Origin: Porodaedalea pini
Lineage: Eukaryota > Basidiomycota > Agaricomycetes > Hymenochaetales > Hymenochaetaceae
Length of the DNA stretch: 64,000 bases
Assembly (NCBI GenBank): GCA_002794775.1
Contig: NBAY01000075.1
Location: forward strand, 124,001 to 188,000
Direction of reading: 5' to 3'
The position numbers and the translations under genes were made by a program. Shown here piece after piece: positions 57,915 through 64,000 of the stretch; position 1 is the stretch's first letter; every line of letters starts with the position of its first letter. Below the pieces are notes generated by a model. The model was given only the letters and a program-made list of their open reading frames with translations, searched no databases and was not told the origin of the DNA.

Positions 57915-58997
57915 TGAAATGCAATGCACAACTCATCTGTGTGCTAACATACTCCAAAATGATTTTTAACTTATTGCATGAGACACAAGAATGCTGTTTG
58001 TACAGAAACTCTACACAAATGTACTAACTAAAAAACCGACAGCATTCAAAAGCTGACTAAAAAAAGTCTCCAAAAGGTGCAATTCAAGAATCCAGAGCAA
58101 TCCGATTGAGTAGATAAGAGAGGAATATGAACATGCCAACAAGTGATTTCGGTGATGAGGGCATCTGCCCAGAGCAAGGAGTGACTAAACATGGGAGTAG
58201 GGTAAAAGAAAGAAAGAAAGAAAAAGAAAAGGGGCAGGAATCTGAACTTAAATATGTTCCAAGGTTCACAAGCCCGAACCGACAGCATCTACAACATACA
58301 GCACCTGCTGTGGCCTCACAAAGAGACCTCGATACTCCGCGTTCGACACGTCCGACACCGACAGCGACGCGCTACGGAAACACTTCTTGCGGTCAACGCT
58401 GAGCTGCTCCCCCTCACTCTTCGTGCCCTTCCAGCCACTAATAACGCTAGTGCCATAGTTATTCGTCACATCAATGCGTTGCCGGCAGGTCATGCATTCG
58501 TCGTCGCCCCATTCTGATGCCAAAGTCCCGACGTCAAAGTAGCGCACGCCACCCCATGAGCCGTCATTCCACTGGTGGCCCTCGAGCTGATCGTCTGCCT
58601 AAGCATCGCCCACAGGCACCTCGACACCGACCCATGGCCCGCTCTCACCCTCAATCTCGCCGATATAATGGGCAAACACACGGAACCGCTTCCACTTTGA
58701 AGTAATGATACATGGAATGCCGATGTCCAATGTAGCACCATGGGGTTCCAGCATGACCGTCTCGCCTGCAGACACCGTCTCCCCCACAGGCACTCGATTG
58801 AGGGTAATGGTGTCATTCGATTCCTTGTGCCGCAATGTAGCGAGAGTTGTATTTGATCCGTTGTCGCTCGATCGCAGAGATCTGTCGTCTGCGATGATGG
58901 CATCCGCCCGCCCTTTCCCCTTCCCCTTCCCTTTAATCGTCAATGTACTGCCTGTATTGGGAGGATCTTCAAAGTTGATATTTTCCTTAGATGGCAT
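57915..58997 (-). pseudogene. CAP-Gly fragment and 3' flank, block C
   Basis: Minus strand from ATG 58997 ([13 protein letters not shown]) through IGIPCIITSKWKRFRVFAHY, YIGEIEGESGPWVGVEVPV to a TAG (at DA-ADDQLEG), then NDGSWGGVRYFDVGTLASEW and EYRGLFVRPQQVLYVVDAVG, stop near 58,266. The 3' flank (58,265-57,915) includes the CT-rich tract and about 90 bases missing in block D. It has an insertion (VPVGETVSAGE) relative to block D. Confidence 0.82.
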
Positions 58998-60981
58998 TTT
59001 TGGCAATGGCAAAGCTTTCCGCGATACGGCCAGCAACGTAGTTCATCGTAAGTTTCCTGTCAAGCATCTTCGAGCGACCGAGCTCAAGACAAAGTAGCCA
59101 TGGCGACTGAAGATGAAGACCCAACTCAGTTTCCTCGTCGGACTTGGCGAAGAATGCATCAACAAACTCCTTATCCTCCTCAATGATCGTCGGACTTGAA
59201 TCAGGATCATGGTGGATCTCGACCGCTGCTGTAACGGTACGCAGCGATGTGTACGCAAGTTCTGTTTGCACCGACTTGGCCCTTGTGTCGACAGCAGCAA
59301 TTTCTGGGTCCAGGTATATTGTGAGCGACGGAGTCTTGATATTCGCGGCGACGTTAACACCGAACGTGACATTTTTACTCGAAACACCAGCGTAATGGAA
59401 GGTATTTAGTGTCATCTGCGTCGCCGGCTCACGAATCGACTGGGCAGCGAGTGTGCCGCACATCTTGCCCGGATGAGCGACCGACTGGTTGAACTTCGTC
59501 TCCATCTCGCCCAATACTCAGTCAAATGCTTCTTTGTTGAGATGGAACTCTAGGACTGGACGCGCGACAAAAGTCGCCCGAAGGTGCATGCGGAATGCAA
59601 CAGAAGCGTTCTCGGCAGCCTCCTTTATTAAAAGATCATCGCCGCGCACAATGATGAGGCGGTCTGCCAGTTGCTGCACCTGCTCAATGATGTAAACCGG
59701 CTCCAGATCGCTCGGTTTTCTGTGGTCGATATAGAAAATCTGCGTTGCGTTCTGCACGATGCGGTTCAGGTTGACAGGAAGATAGTGGGCAGCGGAACTG
59801 TCACGGCCCGGGAAAATGAATTCACGGAGCAATTTACGATCCTCATGAAGACGGTCGTATTCCTCGTCGAGTCTTTGCCGGAGCTCGAGGGATGAGTCGT
59901 CGATACCGACTTGCAAAACACCAGGAAGGAATCCACCCTTCGGGTCAGTGATGTCAACCCGATAGCGATGTTCGAACTTGCGATCATTGATACCGAACGT
60001 TTTGATCGTTTGCCGTTCAATAAAAGCACCGTCCATACCATCCTCGCCATACACGAATTGGATCAGTCACCAGAGAGTTTCGTACAGTCCCGTCGTAGCA
60101 GACAGTCACGTCTTCGAGTGCCTTTACAAGTCTACGCTGAATGTAACCAGTCTCGCCCGTCTTGACAGCGGTATCGATCAAACCTTCGCGACCAGCCATA
60201 GCGTGGAAGAAAAACTGTTGCGGAGTTAATCCGCGAAGATACGAGTTCTCAATGAAGCCGCGCGCCTCTGGGCTGAAGTCGTCCTTCGTAAAGTGAGGTG
60301 GTGTGCGATGCCTGAAGCCAAACGGGATTTGCTTCCCTTCAACGGCCTGCTGACCAACACAGACGGACATCTGCGAGACGTTAATGAACGAACCCTTCGA
60401 ACCCGCGACAACCATCTCTTTGACATTGTTGTCCTCCTTCACGTTCTCTGCGTACTGACCGGAGTGGTCGCGCGCCAAGTTGAGCTCGCGTTCGACTCAA
60501 CTCTCGAACGACTCGCGAATAGTCATACCCGGTGCAGCTTTCAGACGGTCGTTAGATGCATCTTCTATGGCCTGCACGACATTCTGCTTCCACATCTTGA
60601 TCTGATCCGTGATGTACGCCATTGTCTTCATCCGCGACCGTATCACCAATGCCTATACTGAATCCATTGTGGAACAGCCAGTGATTAACGATCTGCTGGA
60701 GACCAGTGAACAGCGTACGAGTCGCCTCGGGACCTTTTTCGTGAAAGTCGACGTGGATAAGACCGCCTTGCGACGCTCCAACCGTCTTCTTCTCCACGAT
60801 ACCAAAGATGATCTTAAAAGTGACATACTTCATGTTCATCTCATCGCCATCGAAATTGGCGTTATACGGTGGAGTGACGGAAAGATTTAGACGAGAGGCT
60901 AAAATACACCAATCAGCGACGATACAATGAGTTAAAGGTGGATAAACACGTACTGGAGTAAGGCATAAGTCGCACGCGATG
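58985..60981 (-). pseudogene. RPB1: RPB1 fragment, block C
   Basis: Minus strand: begins HRVRLMPYS, then [18 protein letters not shown], a jump to [17 protein letters not shown] (about 130-150 codons missing), then [96 protein letters not shown] and [18 protein letters not shown]. Frameshifts occur near 60,630 and 60,065 and a TGA near 59,520. In the catalytic motif the usual NADFDGD reads NANFDGD. Confidence 0.92.
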
Positions 60982-62123
60982 CCTCGCCGGAGAAAGCTTC
61001 TTCTCATCAAATGCAGGGGACTTCTTCGTCACTGTCTTCTTCCCTCCTGCTGTTGCCACAGATGCAGTTGATCGAATTGAATTCGCCGATGGTGACTTTC
61101 GAATGACGGACGTCTTGTTCGCTGTTGTTTTCGTAGATACTGTAGTAATGGGCGACACCTTCCGTGTGCGCGATGCCGCGTTTACTGTACTAATTGGCAC
61201 CGCACTTGTTTCAGAGACGCGACATGGCCGTCCTTTCCGTAGTGCAGGCACCGGCGTTTGCGGAGATCTTGAGGTTCCGGTGCTGCACATCGAGGTCGAT
61301 GACGTGGTCAAGACTTTCCTCGACCGAGTAACAGAGTCCCGCAGAGTCATATTCTCACGAGGCGTCTTGAATGTAGACTTGCGTGTTGAAGCCCCGCTCC
61401 TGCTGCTGGACATTGACACATTCGAGAGCGAGGATGTCGGTCGCGAGGGCGGATGAGGTGGACGAAGAGTACCTTGCTGGCCTGCAGTGGCGGCATTTCT
61501 GCGGATAGTCGATGCATGTGAACGAGTAGATGAAACAGAAGCGGCGACAGATTTTGGTCTTTGCACGGAGACGACGTTCAGTAGTTTTACACTCGTGACA
61601 CTCGCGGTGTCGCCTGTGTCTTTCCCAGTTGTGTGTGGAGAGCGAGAAGCTACACCGGGCCATCGAGAAACCACGGAAGATGACGCGGTAGAGCGCGCAA
61701 GGGACGAGGTCGAGCCCTTTAGTCGCAGGCTTTCTTGTTCGTCACGCTCTCCATCCACGTCCATACCTGAATTATACGAGAGCGCACTCGGTGCCCTATG
61801 GACGCTTGGACTCGTGCTACGCGGGTGGACGGCACAAACTTCGAGTGTGGCTGGCTCTCCTTACGTTCACACTCCGTCGCAGTCGTAAGGCGCAATGACG
61901 TTCGGCTAGTCGTCGACGCAACGCTGCACGCTACACTCCGGACAGATGTGCTAGACGAGGTGACAGCTGTGTTCCCGCGAGCAAGGTTCTTGTTCAACAC
62001 GCTTGTACGAAGCGAATGCGACGTGCTCATGCTATCGCGCTCAGTGGTGTCTTCGATCCTGCTGAGAGTAGGGCGAAGGCCTGCTCGCGTAAGCGGCCCA
62101 CGCACCGTGTTGGAGTTGCTCAT
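60982..62123 (-). pseudogene. Ser/Thr-rich linker of a BTB/CAP-Gly protein, block C
   Basis: Minus strand: TTERDSMSTSHSLRTSVLNK, a frameshift near 61,820, MDVDGERDEQESLRLKG, SVSSTRSHASTIRRNAA and KSPSANSIRSTASVATAGGK up to SPAR, immediately followed by RPB1. It matches block A throughout, with the same end point. Confidence 0.6.
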
Positions 62124-63235
62124 CGTCGGCGTTAGAAGATATTCGACCGGGATGTTGATTTCTGTAGATCGTTATTAGCAAAGTCCTTACCCTTGAGAAG
62201 CGCGGACCTACCATTGCTGATCTCCTTGATCGCCCAACTTTCCAGCGCATCGAAGCCACTCTCGTTCCGGATACCGACCCAGCGCCTTCGAAGCAGATCC
62301 ATACGAGTCTGTTCAACTTGCACACGGATGTGGGAAATGCTTGATAAGAGGGTCTCGCTTGGTTCCGTAGGGTGCTGATGAAGAAGAATTGCGGAAAGGA
62401 GAGTCTGCGAAGGAATGAGCACAATAATAAACCCGATTATAATTTAATACTCACCTGACAGAGCATGCCAGCATTCGACTCCGCCATGCCCCTCCGCACA
62501 GCCTCCATAACCCACTCAACGCGCTCCCCGTCCTCAAACCGTCCTAGCCCATCATTCTCCATAATTTCGACCCACTTGCGCTCATTGAAACTTCTCCGCC
62601 TCGTTGCAAAGCAGAGCATCCACAAACCCCCTTGCTGTCATAACCATTTCTTTCACACCCTCTACCCAAGCGTCTTGCACAGAGTTGAGCTTCACTGAGG
62701 CCGCATGCGCAGCGAAGAGCAAAGGAAATGCGTTCTGCGGGAGTGCATGCTTCTTCAGGCCAGTCATCAACCCGTCAGTGGGAGTGCAGCGAAGTCCGGA
62801 GTGCACCAGCCCTCTCCGAAAAGACCAACAAGGGCGCGCCGCGCGCCACGCTTAAGGTATGTATTCTGCACGTCTGGACGCAGGGAAAAGACGAGCGTAC
62901 GCGGTGCACGACGTGCACACTGGCGGCAGCAACACCCACCTGTGCCCCAGCGGCCTCCAATGATGCGTTCATACCCAGCAAATTCGAGGAAAGCGTGGAA
63001 GAGCCCATGGAGCATCTCCTGCACGAGGCGTGCCTGCATCTTGTCATGGAGCGTTTGCAATTGAAGATAGTTTGCGGAGCACAGGATAGTGAAAGCGGTG
63101 TCCAAGTCATATGAATGGTTGCTGAAGCTGAGCATGCCGGTGTATAAGTATTCTAAGGTAAAGTGCAGTGCTGGAGGAGTGAAGGGAGGCGAGGGAAGGC
63201 GAAGGTTCGTGAGCTCGCCGGGGGCAAGGGTACTC
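62124..63235 (-). pseudogene. BTB gene fragment, block C
   Basis: Minus strand: starts PGELTNLRLPSPPFTPPALH, then DLDTAFTILCSANYLQLQTL, RGARRALVGLFGEGW and, unlike block D, the presumably native continuation TPDFAALPLT, then GLKKHALPQNAFPLLFAAHA. A frameshift near 62,590 leads to KWVEIMENDGLGRFEDGERV, an intron (62,456-62,406) and LLSAILLHQHPTEPSETLLS. The N-terminal BTB half is missing; the fragment is joined directly to block L sequence near 63,235. Confidence 0.72.
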
Positions 63236-63498
63236 GTCGACGACCACAAGGGTGCCTCCCACTGGTTGGAGATCACATGTTGGCACTGTCGTCAACTTTG
63301 CTTTCGACCGATTTTTAATTCAACCAGGCCACTCTATTTCACAAAAAATACATAGACAGATATCAAATTGTCTGAAGTTTTTTTACATGCTTCAAGCTAG
63401 TGATTTGGATGGTTGAATAAAATTAAATATGTCAATGAAGAAACTGAGCACTGTACAGCCACAAAAGCTGTGTATCGCCTCATAGCCACTGCTCAATC
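63236..63498 (-). repeat. Block L sequence upstream of block C
   Basis: Matches 47,290-47,540 (block D) and 45,940-46,150 (block A): GTTGACGACAGTGCCAACAT, AATTAAAAATCGGTCGAAAG, GCTGTACAGTGCTCA. It lies at the 5' side of all three chimeric blocks. It is either the upstream region of the BTB gene or the end of the duplicated unit. Confidence 0.75.
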
Positions 63499-64000
63499 TT
63501 AATATACAAACGCAACCCCCTACTTTTGACACAGCCACATGCTGACTAAATTCGGACTTTCAATGTTTTTGATGCTTCTTTTTTCCTTCTTTAGTTGTCA
63601 CCCACATGCTCCTGCTCCGGCCAGCTCCGAAATTTTTGATGGCTCAAAGCGGCAATATTGCAGATCATCACATGATGTCTGCACATGTGCACACATCCGT
63701 GAGCAGACCGCTCTGTAGGCTCAATCAACTCATTTCCCCTATGAAAAAAATTGTAAAAAATATGAAAAAAAAAAATTTAATTAAATCATGCTCTTCTCTT
63801 GAAATTTTGATGGCTAAAAGTGGTAACTCCAAAGCAGCAGCATGCAAATCATCTACAATCAATTTTATACTCTAAGCTTAAACAACTCATTCCTCACATG
63901 AAAAAGTTAGGAAAAATGCAGAAAAAAACAAGCCAATTAGAAAAATATTCTGTGATCTTCTCCATGTGTATTATAAAATAAATTTCAGTAGAAAATCAAC
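63499..64000. repeat. Second copy of the dispersed repeat seen at 8.0-8.5 kb
   Basis: Carries CTCAAAGCGGCAATATTGCAG, a diverged repeat of it near 63,810, and then AACAACTCATTCCTCACATG, a GGAAAAATG stretch, CAATTAGAAA and TCTTCTCCATGTGTATT, in the same order as 8,040-8,300. Nothing coding was recognised; the window ends inside it. Confidence 0.65.

Noticed and set aside
58030..63498. Helitron ends bounding the cassettes
   Set aside because: I looked for a TC start and a CTRR end with a preceding hairpin at the block borders and did not see a consistent pair in A, C and D.
1..64000. tRNA genes, rRNA, CRISPR arrays, bacterial operons
   Set aside because: No T-loop/anticodon pattern, rRNA core sequence or regularly spaced direct repeats with unique spacers were recognised; the tandem repeats seen are minisatellites without spacers.

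Overview
This is a window of fungal nuclear DNA, almost certainly from an agaricomycete basidiomycete. The evidence is genes split by 48-65 bp GT-AG introns, chromodomain-bearing Ty3/gypsy elements, Ty1/copia fragments, a CxC/KDZ-type transposon gene, and host proteins (BMS1, a Cep57/PPC89-like spindle pole body protein, MYG1, a RING-H2 protein) of basidiomycete type. No bacterial-type operons, CRISPR arrays, rRNA or convincing tRNA genes were seen.

Left part (1-15,000): ordinary host genes. BMS1 (minus, cut by the left edge) and a Cep57-domain protein (plus) diverge from a 223-bp promoter. After a gene-poor stretch of minisatellites and a foldback element come MYG1 (plus, 8 exons, one GC-AG intron) and a convergent RING-H2 ubiquitin-ligase-like gene (minus, 6 exons).

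Middle part (15,000-36,000): a pyrimidine-rich minisatellite, then a CxC/KDZ transposon gene hit twice by chromodomain Ty3/gypsy elements. Just upstream of its start codon lies a 12-kb LTR-body-LTR-body-LTR array (element A, two near-identical bodies, one 5-bp target duplication CTCTA around the whole array). Inside its second exon lies a second, older element (B, target duplication GGCTT). Both families carry an 11-nt self-priming primer-binding site complementary to the predicted RNA 5' end, and a GGGTTTT slippery site plus stem-loop at the gag-pol overlap. The reading frames are closed mostly by CGA to TGA changes.

Right part (36,000-64,000): a mosaic of pieces of unrelated conserved genes (PRP8, RPB1, a P4-ATPase flippase, a BTB/CAP-Gly protein and an unrecognised gene) stitched into three chimeric cassettes. 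Block A (minus, ~40.0-46.3 kb) and block D (plus, ~47.2-55.6 kb) face each other as an inverted pair around a copia fragment. Block C (minus, ~58.0-63.5 kb) is inverted relative to D. A small fourth piece lies at 36.0-36.8 kb. A 180-bp palindromic MITE (three full copies, one half) sits at four segment junctions. RNase H ends of a copia element, an RNA-dependent RNA polymerase fragment and a ubiquitin-protease-like domain lie between. All conserved-gene pieces there are broken and read as pseudogenes; the fragments keep introns, so they were copied as DNA, not from spliced mRNA. These duplicated, multi-gene chimeric cassettes are the most unusual content of the window.
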